A DNA stretch of 64,000 bases. It comes from Pseudomonas putida. GTDB lineage: Bacteria > Pseudomonadota > Gammaproteobacteria > Pseudomonadales > Pseudomonadaceae. Positions 18,333 through 26,208 of the stretch are shown piece after piece. The position numbers and the translations under genes were made by a program. The notes beneath the pieces were generated by a model that was given only the letters and a program-made list of their open reading frames with translations, made no database searches and had not been told where the DNA came from. The number at the start of each line of letters is the position of its first letter. Position 1 is the first letter of the stretch. Where the stretch lies: contig NZ_JANHLE010000007.1 in assembly GCF_028682475.1 (NCBI RefSeq), positions 124,001 through 188,000 on the forward strand, given 5' to 3'.

Positions 18333-19265
18333 ATGCTGACGCCACTACAGAAACGAACCGCCCAGGCCATCGTCAACATCTTCGAAACCGGGAGCGTCCT
18401 CGGTGACTACGGCAATGTCACCGTGATCAAGGGTGATTCCGGGCACCTGACCTTCGGGCGATCGCAAACCACCCTGTCTACCGGCAACCTGCATACCTTG
18501 ATCGAACGCTATTGCCAGAACCCCGGTGCGCGATTCAGTGAACGTCTCAGCCCCTTCCTGGCTCGCCTGGCAGCCTGCGACACCGCCCTCGACCATGCCG
18601 GACACCTGCACAACATCCTGCGCGCCACCGCCGACGACCCGGTCATGCGCGAGACCCAGGACCTGTTCTTCGATCAGACCTATTGGCAACCCGCGGAAAA
18701 ATCCGCCATGGGACAGCACATCACCACGCCGCTTGGCCTGGCGGTGGTCTACGACAGCACGGTGCACGGTTCCTGGAAACTGATTCGCGACCGTGTCACC
18801 AGCGACAAGGGAAGCCCCGACGCCGCAGGCGAACGCGAGTGGATCACCGCCTATGTCGAAGCGCGCGAAGCGTGGCTCGCCAGCCACCCCAACAAAGTGC
18901 TGCACGCCACGGTCTATCGCACTCAGGCCTTCAGCCGCCTGATCGCGCTGGGGCACTGGGGGCTTGACCTGCCGCTAGTGGTTCGTGGCCTGGAAATCTC
19001 CACCGCTACCCTCAATGCAACACCACCGGGCTGCTACGACGGCCCCCAACCCGGCAGCCGCCTGCTGGCCTTGCAAACACCCTTGGCGCGAGGCCTTGAC
19101 GTGCGCCTGGTGCAGCTCGGTCTGTCTGCCCATGGCGCAGACATCAAGGCCGACGGCGTGCTCGGCCAGACCAGCGCGGCACGGCTCAAGGACTACCAGA
19201 AGGCCAACGGTTTACCAGCGTCTGGCGTGGCGGATGCCGCGCTGATCATGCAGTTGCTGGAATAA
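18333..19265 (+). CDS. GH46 chitosanase-like glycosidase with C-terminal peptidoglycan-binding domain
   Basis: ATG 18333 follows CGAGGAG. Residues 1-230 resemble family 46 chitosanases: IFETGS supplies a catalytic Glu at 18 and VIKGDSGHLTFGRSQ a catalytic Asp at 35, with spacing close to that of the Streptomyces enzyme. Residues 245-310 are a peptidoglycan_binding_1 domain (RLVQLGLSAHGADIKADGVLGQ). There is no signal peptide and no membrane segment. The enzyme would hydrolyse beta-1,4 glucosamine polymers or partly deacetylated murein. How it reaches a substrate is unclear; export by a type VI system, lysis, or non-classical release are possibilities. No T6SS or phage gene is nearby. Confidence 0.8.
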   Translation: MLTPLQKRTAQAIVNIFETGSVLGDYGNVTVIKGDSGHLTFGRSQTTLSTGNLHTLIERYCQNPGARFSERLSPFLARLAACDTALDHAGHLHNILRATADDPVMRETQDLFFDQTYWQPAEKSAMGQHITTPLGLAVVYDSTVHGSWKLIRDRVTSDKGSPDAAGEREWITAYVEAREAWLASHPNKVLHATVYRTQAFSRLIALGHWGLDLPLVVRGLEISTATLNATPPGCYDGPQPGSRLLALQTPLARGLDVRLVQLGLSAHGADIKADGVLGQTSAARLKDYQKANGLPASGVADAALIMQLLE

Positions 19266-19291
19266 AGCCAGGGCAATGAAGCGAAACGGGC

Positions 19292-19987
19292 TCAAGCCAG
19301 CAGTTCGGTGATCCACCGGGCCTGCCGGGCAATCTCCTGCACCTTCTGCTCAGGCACGGCATGCCGCGCCCGGGCGAAGTTGTTCAGTGTCTTTTGCTTG
19401 AGACGCAGCTGGCGCTGCCATTTGACCAGGAACGCCGGGCTGCGTGCCTGCATCTGCAGTGGGCCGAAGTACAGCTGCTCGGCGCTGTACTTCACCGGTC
19501 CGGCGCGCTCGGCGACGATGATTTCATAGTCGAAGCGGTTTTCCCGCAGCACTTCCTCATGGAGGATGCAGTAGTCATTTTCCATCAGCCAGTGACGCAG
19601 TGGCTGCTCGCCGCCGTTGGGCTGCAGGATCAGACGCTCTTGACCGCTGAGATGGGCTTTGCCGCTGTCGAGAATGTCGCGGATCGTTTCACCGCCCATG
19701 CCGCAGATACTGATCGCGGTAATCCCGTCGCCCGGCTCGATTGCCGCCAGGCCGTTGGCCAGGCGCACAGTGATGCGCTGCTGCAGACCGTTCTCGCGCA
19801 CACTGCGCTCGGCCGCCTGGAACGGCGTCAAGGCCACCTCGCCGGCCACCGCCGCGGCGATGCTGCCACGGCGCATCAGTGCCACCGGCAGGTAGCCGTG
19901 ATCCGAGCCGATATCGGCCAGCCGCGCACCAGCCGGTACCTGCGCCGCCACACGCTCCAGGCGCATGGATAATGTCTGTTGGTTCAA
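19292..19987 (-). CDS. trmK: tRNA (adenine-N1)-methyltransferase TrmK family
   Basis: A 231-residue SAM-dependent methyltransferase with ADIGSDHGYLPVALMRRG (SAM motif I), AISICGMGGETI and LILQPNGGE, characteristic of the TrmK/YqfN family that methylates A22 of certain tRNAs. The TTG at 19987 is chosen because GGGG lies shortly upstream and related proteins begin with a similar MNxQxLSMRLERV segment. The in-frame ATG at 19966 lacks an SD. Cytoplasmic. It converges on the chitosanase-like gene with a 26-nt gap. Confidence 0.8.
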   Translation of the reverse strand: MNQQTLSMRLERVAAQVPAGARLADIGSDHGYLPVALMRRGSIAAAVAGEVALTPFQAAERSVRENGLQQRITVRLANGLAAIEPGDGITAISICGMGGETIRDILDSGKAHLSGQERLILQPNGGEQPLRHWLMENDYCILHEEVLRENRFDYEIIVAERAGPVKYSAEQLYFGPLQMQARSPAFLVKWQRQLRLKQKTLNNFARARHAVPEQKVQEIARQARWITELLA

Positions 19988-20400
19988 CCGCAGCCCCTTT
20001 CAACCAGCAATGTCCGGCACCTTTGGCCGGATCGGGGGGCGATTCTGTCGAGCAATGCGGGGGATTTCAAGTTTATGCAACCAGGGTCAACGCGGCCGCT
20101 GCTCTCCACAGGGAAATAGACTCGGTGGGAGCGGGCTTGCCCCGCGATGCGATGTGACTGACAGCCCGCAATCGCGGGGCAAGCCCGCTCCCACCCGAGA
20201 CAGTTGCTACCACCGAGGGGGAGTCAAGTTACCTGGGCGCTGATGATGATCTGCAGGGTCCACCGAGAGGTAATCAGGCCGCTGCGTTTCGCCAGTTCTC
20301 CTATTCTCATAGCTCGCCTTCAGTAGGGCATTGACCTTGAACCTTACTTTAACCTTGGCGTCGATTCACCCAACAAGCACATCTCAGAGGAGCAGCGAAC
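19988..20400. other. Intergenic region with REP doublet and repeated ACCTT motif
   Basis: The gap holds the REP doublet described separately. Just before the chloroperoxidase gene it contains TTGACC (20331-20336) and three ACCTT copies at 20334, 20341 and 20352. These may be part of a promoter or operator. No gene is visible here. Confidence 0.4.
20124..20195. repeat. REP doublet (head-to-head palindrome)
   Basis: GGTGGGAGCGGGCTTGCCCC and its reverse complement, each extended by GCGAT/ATCGC, flank a short spacer of about 22 nt. Same sequence class as the elements at 40620, 48388 and 60462. Confidence 0.9.
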
Positions 20401-21231
20401 ATGGCATTCGTCACAACCAAAGATGGTGTTGAAATCTTCTACAAAGACTGGGGCCCGCGCGATGCCCAGGTCATCTTCTTCCACCACGGCTGGCCACTGA
20501 GCGCCGACGACTGGGACGCGCAGATGCTGTTTTTCCTGGCCCAGGGCTACCGTGTCATCGCCCACGACCGCCGCGGTCACGGGCGCTCCAGCCAGGTCTG
20601 GGATGGCCACGACATGGACCATTACGCCGACGATGTGGCGGCGCTGGTCGATCATCTGGGCGTACGCGGCGCCGTGCATGTCGGCCACTCCACCGGCGGC
20701 GGCGAAGTGGTGCACTACCTCGCCCGCCACGGCCAGGAGCGCGCCAGCAAAGCGGCGATCCTCGGCGCTGTGCCGCCGTTGATGGTGCAGACCGCCAGCA
20801 ATCCCGGTGGCCTGCCCAAGTCGGTGTTCGACGACCTGCAGGCGCAGCTTGCGGCCAACCGTGCGCAGTTCTACTACGACATTCCGGCCGGGCCGTTCTA
20901 CGGCTACAACCGCCCGGGAGCGGCGCCGTCGCAGGGGGTGATCTGGAACTGGTGGCGCCAGGGCATGATGGGCTGCGCCAAGGCCCACTACGACGGCATC
21001 GTCGCGTTCTCGCAGACCGACTTCACCGAGGACTTGAAGCGCCTGACCCTGCCGGTGCTGGTGATGCACGGTGATGACGACCAGATCGTGCCCTATGAAA
21101 ACTCAGGCCTGCTGTCGGCCAGGCTGCTCAGTAACAGCACCCTGAAAACCTACAAGGGCTACCCTCACGGCATGCCCACAACCCACGCCGACACCATCAA
21201 CGCCGACCTGCTGGCCTTCGTGCGCAGCTGA
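20401..21231 (+). CDS. Alpha/beta hydrolase, cofactor-free chloroperoxidase type
   Basis: ATG 20401 follows CAGAGGAG. The 276-residue protein has the alpha/beta hydrolase catalytic triad: Ser97 in VGHSTGGGE, an Asp in MHGDDDQIVP, and His in TTHADT near the C-terminus. The N-terminal FHHGWPLSADDWD supplies the oxyanion-hole strand. It belongs to the bacterial non-haem, cofactor-free haloperoxidase/perhydrolase group, which are esterases able to form peracids. No signal peptide, so cytoplasmic. The physiological substrate is unknown. Confidence 0.9.
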   Translation: MAFVTTKDGVEIFYKDWGPRDAQVIFFHHGWPLSADDWDAQMLFFLAQGYRVIAHDRRGHGRSSQVWDGHDMDHYADDVAALVDHLGVRGAVHVGHSTGGGEVVHYLARHGQERASKAAILGAVPPLMVQTASNPGGLPKSVFDDLQAQLAANRAQFYYDIPAGPFYGYNRPGAAPSQGVIWNWWRQGMMGCAKAHYDGIVAFSQTDFTEDLKRLTLPVLVMHGDDDQIVPYENSGLLSARLLSNSTLKTYKGYPHGMPTTHADTINADLLAFVRS

Positions 21232-21240
21232 GGCACGGGT

Positions 21241-21261
21241 GCCGGAGGTGACGCCTCCGGC
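21241..21261 (+). terminator. Stem-loop after the chloroperoxidase gene
   Basis: GCCGGAGG/CCTCCGGC form an 8-bp stem 10 nt after the stop. No T-tract follows, so termination would be weak or factor-assisted. Confidence 0.45.
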
Positions 21262-21364
21262 ATCCGCCGATTCCGACCAGCAGCCCTGAGCGAGCGCAAA
21301 TGGCAGCTACGATTGGTGTATCAGTTACCATGACCGCAATGGGGCTTCGTCGAGGGGAAACAGG

Positions 21365-21661
21365 ATGACCGGCAGATCAGGGTTCAAATGCTCATCGCTC
21401 CTGGTCCCCTCGTTCCTGGCCATCAGCCTCGCGGTGTCGGCGGGATGCTCGAGCAAATCGACGAAACCACATTACTCGAGTTCAAAAGCAGGCTCCAGCT
21501 GTTACGCCAAAGCCCTGCCGACCTCTGGCGAAGGCGGCCTGGCCTGGGGCGCGACCCTGCAAATGGCGCGGCAAAAATCCTTGAACAACTGCATACGCTA
21601 CGCCGGCCGCTCCGGGGGTACACCCGAGACCTGCAAGGTGGTGTTGGCCGAGTGCAAGTAG
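21365..21661 (+). CDS. Small predicted lipoprotein
   Basis: A 98-residue protein with a type II signal peptide. The lipobox is VSAGC, with lipidation expected at Cys28. The mature part has three further cysteines (GSSCYAKAL, LNNCIRYAG, ETCKVVLAECK), which suggest disulfides. It includes GEGGLAWGATLQMARQKSL, a pattern reminiscent of DUF4189-like small periplasmic proteins. ATG 21365 follows GGGGAAACAGG. Function unknown. It lies immediately upstream of mexE, but palindromic promoter-like DNA separates the two. Confidence 0.7.
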   Translation: MTGRSGFKCSSLLVPSFLAISLAVSAGCSSKSTKPHYSSSKAGSSCYAKALPTSGEGGLAWGATLQMARQKSLNNCIRYAGRSGGTPETCKVVLAECK

Positions 21662-21675
21662 CACCCACCCGTTCA

Positions 21676-21692
21676 TATCATTCCGAATGATA
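21676..21692. promoter_or_regulatory. Candidate operator palindrome upstream of mexE
   Basis: TATCATT and AATGATA form 7-bp arms around CCG. It lies about 80 nt before the mexE start codon, in AT-richer DNA, and is a plausible regulator site. A TAGTTAC motif at its right edge is repeated 33 nt downstream at 21724. Confidence 0.45.
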
Positions 21693-21737
21693 GTTACCTT
21701 CGCCCCGTTCGATTCGTCGTTAATAGTTACAAATCGC

Positions 21738-21772
21738 AGAATCCGCCCATTCTTAATAAATTGGCGGATTCT
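21738..21772 (+). promoter_or_regulatory. Inverted repeat in the mexE leader covering the SD region
   Basis: AGAATCCGCC (21738-21747) and GGCGGATTCT (21763-21772) are perfect 10-bp arms separated by 15 AT-rich bases. The right arm contains the only SD-like sequence (GGCGGA) and ends 2 nt before ATG 21775. It could be a repressor operator or an RNA hairpin hiding the ribosome-binding site. Confidence 0.6.
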
Positions 21773-21774
21773 CC

Positions 21775-23016
21775 ATGGAACAGTCACTCAAACCTTTGCG
21801 TTACCCCCTGGCTCTATTGGCAGTACTGGTGATGAGTGCCTGCGGTCGCACCCCGGAAGCCGTTCAGGCGCCCGCGGCGGCCAAGGTCAGCGTCGCCAAG
21901 GTACTGGAGCAACCGATCAATGAATGGGACGAGTTCACCGGTCGTCTGGAAGCGCCGGAGACGGTAGAAGTGCGACCGCGGGTGTCCGGCCAGATCGATC
22001 AGGTGACCTTCACCGAAGGTGCTCAGGTCAAGCAAGGCGACCTGTTGTTCCAGATCGACCCGCGTCCGTTCCAGGCCGAAGTGCGCCGCCTCGAAGCCCA
22101 GTTGCAGCAAGCCCGTGCCACTGCCATTCGCAGCGAAAACGAAGCGCGCCGTGGCGAGCGCCTGCGCAGCAGCAACGCTATCTCCGCAGAGTTGGCCGAG
22201 TCGCGCAGCAGTGCCGCCGCCGAGGCTCGCGCCGGTGTCGCCGCGATCCAGGCGCAACTGGACCTGGCCCGCCTGAACCTGAGCTTTACCCGCGTCACTG
22301 CACCGATCAGTGGCCGGGTCAGCCGTGCCCAGTTCACCGCCGGCAACATCGTCAGCGCCGATGTCACCCCGCTGACCAGCGTGGTCTCCACCGACAAGGT
22401 GTATGCCTACTTCGACGCCGACGAACGCGTCTACCTCAAATACACCCAACTGGCGCGCAACGGTCAGCGCGGGCAGAGCACGCCGGTGTACCTGGGTCTG
22501 TCCAACGAAACCGGCAACCCGCACCTGGGCCAGATGAACTTCGTCGACAACCAGGTCAACCCCAAGACCGGCACCATCCGTGGCCGGGCGGTGTTCGACA
22601 ACACTGACGGGCAGTTCACCCCAGGCCTGTATGCACGTCTGAAGCTGGTCGGCAGCGCCACCTATTCGGCGGTGCTGATCAATGACGAAGCGGTGGGTAC
22701 CGACCTTGGCAAGAAGTTCGTGCTGGTCATGGACCAGGACAACAAGGCCGCTTACCGCGCCGTGGAACTGGGGCCGAAACTCGAAGGCCTGCGCATCGTG
22801 CGCAGTGGCCTGAGCAAGGATGACCGCATTGTGGTCAAGGGCCTGCAGCGGGTGCGTCCCGGCTCGCCGGTCGATCCGCAGGACACGCCGATGGCCAGCG
22901 AAGCGACCATTGCCGCCCTCGCCCAACAACGCCAGGCGCTGGAAGCCAGTACCCAGGGCAAGCCTGCCGCCACTGCCACCGTCAAACTCGCCAGTGCTTC
23001 GGCACCGCGCGGTTAA
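21775..23016 (+). CDS. mexE: RND efflux periplasmic adaptor MexE
   Basis: A 413-residue membrane-fusion protein with a lipoprotein signal (MSAC, Cys23). The lipoyl/hairpin region is clear: RLEAPETVEVRPRVSGQID, an alpha-hairpin at about 95-150 rich in Ala/Arg/Glu, and ARLNLSFTRVTAPISGRVSR closing the lipoyl domain. The stretch YAYFDADERVYLKYTQLARN is typical of MexE. It bridges the inner-membrane pump MexF and the outer-membrane channel OprN, which follow in the same operon. MexEF-OprN-type pumps export fluoroquinolones, chloramphenicol, trimethoprim and quorum-signal precursors. No mexT-like regulator is adjacent; regulation may act through the palindromes in the leader. Confidence 0.93.
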   Translation: MEQSLKPLRYPLALLAVLVMSACGRTPEAVQAPAAAKVSVAKVLEQPINEWDEFTGRLEAPETVEVRPRVSGQIDQVTFTEGAQVKQGDLLFQIDPRPFQAEVRRLEAQLQQARATAIRSENEARRGERLRSSNAISAELAESRSSAAAEARAGVAAIQAQLDLARLNLSFTRVTAPISGRVSRAQFTAGNIVSADVTPLTSVVSTDKVYAYFDADERVYLKYTQLARNGQRGQSTPVYLGLSNETGNPHLGQMNFVDNQVNPKTGTIRGRAVFDNTDGQFTPGLYARLKLVGSATYSAVLINDEAVGTDLGKKFVLVMDQDNKAAYRAVELGPKLEGLRIVRSGLSKDDRIVVKGLQRVRPGSPVDPQDTPMASEATIAALAQQRQALEASTQGKPAATATVKLASASAPRG

Positions 23017-23028
23017 GGAACCGGTCCG

Positions 23029-26000
23029 ATGAATTTTTCCAAGTTCTTTATCACCCGGCCGATTTTCGCCGCCGTGTTATCGCTGCTGATCCTGATTGCC
23101 GGCAGCATCTCGCTGTTCCAGCTGCCGATCAGTGAATACCCTGAAGTCGTGCCGCCCACCGTGGTGGTGCGCGCCAACTTCCCCGGGGCCAACCCGAAAG
23201 TGATCGGCGAAACCGTGGCCGCGCCCCTGGAGCAGGCCATCACCGGCGTCGAGAACATGCTCTACATGTCCTCGCAGTCCACCGCCGACGGCAAGCTGAC
23301 CCTGACCATCACCTTCGCCCTCGGCACCGACCTGGACAACGCCCAGGTGCAGGTGCAGAACCGGGTGACCCGGACCCAGCCCAAGCTGCCCGAGGAAGTG
23401 ACGCGCATCGGCATCACCGTCGACAAGGCCTCGCCCGACCTGACCATGGTCGTGCACCTGACCTCGCCGGACAACCGCTACGACATGCTCTACCTGTCCA
23501 ACTACGCCATCCTCAACATCAAGGACGAGCTGGCGCGCCTGGGCGGGGTCGGCGATGTGCAGCTGTTCGGCATGGGCGACTACTCCCTGCGGGTCTGGCT
23601 GGACCCGAACAAGACCGCCTCGCGCAACCTCACCGCCAGTGATGTGGTTGCCGCCATTCGCGAGCAGAACCGTCAGGTTGCCGCCGGCCAGCTCGGTGCA
23701 CCACCCGCGCCGGGCAGCACAAGCTTCCAGCTGTCGGTCAACACTCAGGGCCGTCTGGTCAGCGAGGAAGAGTTCGAGAACATCGTCATTCGCTCCGGCG
23801 CCGACGGTGAAATCACCCGCCTCAAGGACATTGCCCGGGTCGAGCTGGGTTCCAGCCAGTACGCCCTGCGCTCGCTGCTGAACAACCAGCCGGCGGTAGC
23901 CATCCCGATCTTCCAGCGCCCGGGCTCCAACGCCATCGAGATCTCCGATGAAGTGCGCTCGAAAATGGCCGAGCTGAAGAAAGACTTCCCCGAAGGCATG
24001 GACTACAGCATTGTCTATGACCCCACCGTGTTCGTGCGTGGCTCCATCGAAGCCGTGGTGCATACCCTGTTCGAAGCGCTGGTGCTGGTGGTGCTGGTGG
24101 TGATCCTGTTCCTGCAGACCTGGCGTGCGTCGATCATTCCCCTGGTCGCCGTGCCGGTATCCTTGATCGGGACCTTTGCAGTGATGCACCTGTTCGGCTT
24201 CTCGCTAAACGCCCTGTCGCTGTTCGGCCTGGTGCTGGCCATCGGCATCGTGGTGGACGACGCCATCGTGGTGGTGGAAAACGTCGAGCGTAATATCGGC
24301 CTGGGCTTGAAACCGCTTGAAGCCACGCAAAAAGCCATGGGCGAAGTGACCGGCCCTATCATTGCCACCGCGCTGGTGCTGTGCGCCGTGTTCGTACCCG
24401 CAGCGTTCATCTCCGGCCTTACCGGGCAGTTCTACAAACAGTTCGCTCTGACCATTGCCATCTCCACGGTGATCTCGGCGTTCAACTCGCTGACCCTGTC
24501 GCCAGCGCTGGCGGCGGTACTGCTCAAGGAGCACCACGCGCCGAAGGACCGCTTCTCGAAAGTGCTGGAGCGCCTGTTCGGCGGCTGGTTGTTCAGCCCG
24601 TTCAACCGCTTTTTCGACCGTGCCAGCCACAGCTACGTCGGCGCCGTCGGCCGGGTCATCCGCAGCAGCGGCATTGCCCTGTTCGTCTATGGTGGCCTGA
24701 TCGTCATGACTTGGCTGGGCTTCTCGGCGACCCCGACCGGTTTTGTGCCAGCACAGGACAAACAGTACCTGGTCGCCTTCGCGCAACTGCCGGACGCCGC
24801 TAGCCTGGACCGCACCGAAGCGGTGATCAAGAAGATGAGCGAAATTGCCCTCAAACAACCGGGCGTAGCCGACTCCGTGGCGTTCCCGGGCCTGTCGATC
24901 AACGGTTTCACCAACAGCCCGAACAGCGGCATTGTGTTCACCCCGCTCAAGCCTTTTGATGAGCGCAAGGACCCGAGCCAGTCGGCTGCGGCAATTGCCG
25001 CGGCACTGAACGCGCAGTTCGCCGATATCGAAGACGCCTACATCGCCATCTTCCCACCGCCGCCGGTACAGGGGCTGGGCACCATCGGCGGTTTCCGCCT
25101 GCAGATCGAGGACCGCGGCAACCTGGGGTACGAGGCGTTGTACAAGGAAACCCAGAACATCATCGCCAAGAGCCAGAATGTGCCGGAGCTGGCCGGGCTG
25201 TTCACCAGCTATCAGGTCAACGTGCCGCAGGTCGATGCCGCTATCGACCGGGAAAAGGCCAAGACCCACGGCGTGGCCATCAGCGACATCTTCGATACCC
25301 TGCAGATCTATCTGGGCTCGCTGTATGCCAACGACTTCAACCGTTTTGGCCGCACCTACCAGGTCAACGTCCAGGCTGAACAGCAGTTCCGTCTCGAAGC
25401 CGAACAGATCGGCCAGCTCAAGGTACGCAACAACCAGGGCGAGATGATCCCGCTGGCGACCTTCATCAAGGTCAGCGATACCGCAGGTCCCGACCGGGTG
25501 ATGCACTACAACGGTTTCATCACTGCCGAGATCAACGGTGCCGCAGCCCCTGGCTACAGCTCCGGGCAAGCGGAACAGGCCATCGAGAAGCTGCTCAAGG
25601 AAGAACTGCCCAACGGCATGACCTTCGAATGGACCGACCTGACCTACCAGCAGATTCTGTCCGGCAACACCGCGCTGTTCGTCTTCCCGCTCTGCGTACT
25701 GCTGGCCTTCCTGGTGCTGGCCGCCCAGTACGAAAGCTGGAGCCTGCCCTTGGCGGTGATCCTGATCGTACCGATGACCCTGCTCTCGGCGATCACCGGG
25801 GTGATCCTCTCGGGCGGCGACAACAACATCTTCACCCAGATCGGTTTGATCGTCCTGGTGGGGCTGGCGTGCAAGAACGCGATCCTGATCGTCGAATTCG
25901 CCAAGGACAAACAGGCTGAAGGGCTCGACCCGCTGGCCGCGGTACTGGAAGCCTGCCGCCTGCGTCTGCGGCCGATCCTGATGACTTCGATCGCCTTCAT

Positions 26001-26208
26001 CATGGGTGTGGTACCGCTGGTGTTCTCCTCCGGTGCCGGTGCAGAGATGCGCCATGCCATGGGTGTGGCGGTGTTCTCCGGGATGATCGGGGTGACCTTC
26101 TTCGGCCTGCTGCTGACACCGGTGTTCTTTGTCCTGATCCGCCGTTATGTCGAACGCAGCCAGGCCCGCAAGGCGGCCCGCGCGCTGAAGCTGGAGACTC
26201 ATGCATGA
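23029..26208 (+). CDS. mexF: RND efflux inner-membrane transporter MexF
   Basis: A 1059-residue HAE1-family resistance-nodulation-division pump starting 12 nt after mexE. TM1 (FFITRPIFAAVLSLLILIAG) is followed by the periplasmic porter domain, then TM2-6 with the proton-relay Asp pair in GIVVDDAIVVVENVER, a second periplasmic domain, and TM7-12 with the conserved Lys in GLACKNAILIVEFAKD. It exports drugs from the periplasm and inner membrane, driven by protons, as a trimer with MexE and OprN. Length and motifs are complete. Confidence 0.95.
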   Translation: MNFSKFFITRPIFAAVLSLLILIAGSISLFQLPISEYPEVVPPTVVVRANFPGANPKVIGETVAAPLEQAITGVENMLYMSSQSTADGKLTLTITFALGTDLDNAQVQVQNRVTRTQPKLPEEVTRIGITVDKASPDLTMVVHLTSPDNRYDMLYLSNYAILNIKDELARLGGVGDVQLFGMGDYSLRVWLDPNKTASRNLTASDVVAAIREQNRQVAAGQLGAPPAPGSTSFQLSVNTQGRLVSEEEFENIVIRSGADGEITRLKDIARVELGSSQYALRSLLNNQPAVAIPIFQRPGSNAIEISDEVRSKMAELKKDFPEGMDYSIVYDPTVFVRGSIEAVVHTLFEALVLVVLVVILFLQTWRASIIPLVAVPVSLIGTFAVMHLFGFSLNALSLFGLVLAIGIVVDDAIVVVENVERNIGLGLKPLEATQKAMGEVTGPIIATALVLCAVFVPAAFISGLTGQFYKQFALTIAISTVISAFNSLTLSPALAAVLLKEHHAPKDRFSKVLERLFGGWLFSPFNRFFDRASHSYVGAVGRVIRSSGIALFVYGGLIVMTWLGFSATPTGFVPAQDKQYLVAFAQLPDAASLDRTEAVIKKMSEIALKQPGVADSVAFPGLSINGFTNSPNSGIVFTPLKPFDERKDPSQSAAAIAAALNAQFADIEDAYIAIFPPPPVQGLGTIGGFRLQIEDRGNLGYEALYKETQNIIAKSQNVPELAGLFTSYQVNVPQVDAAIDREKAKTHGVAISDIFDTLQIYLGSLYANDFNRFGRTYQVNVQAEQQFRLEAEQIGQLKVRNNQGEMIPLATFIKVSDTAGPDRVMHYNGFITAEINGAAAPGYSSGQAEQAIEKLLKEELPNGMTFEWTDLTYQQILSGNTALFVFPLCVLLAFLVLAAQYESWSLPLAVILIVPMTLLSAITGVILSGGDNNIFTQIGLIVLVGLACKNAILIVEFAKDKQAEGLDPLAAVLEACRLRLRPILMTSIAFIMGVVPLVFSSGAGAEMRHAMGVAVFSGMIGVTFFGLLLTPVFFVLIRRYVERSQARKAARALKLETHA

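Noticed and set aside
18333..19265. Prophage endolysin
   Set aside because: No holin, spanin, tail or integrase genes flank it; the neighbours are ordinary chromosomal genes.
24205..26202. 665-codon minus-strand frame
   Set aside because: Antisense to mexF, which has full RND motifs.
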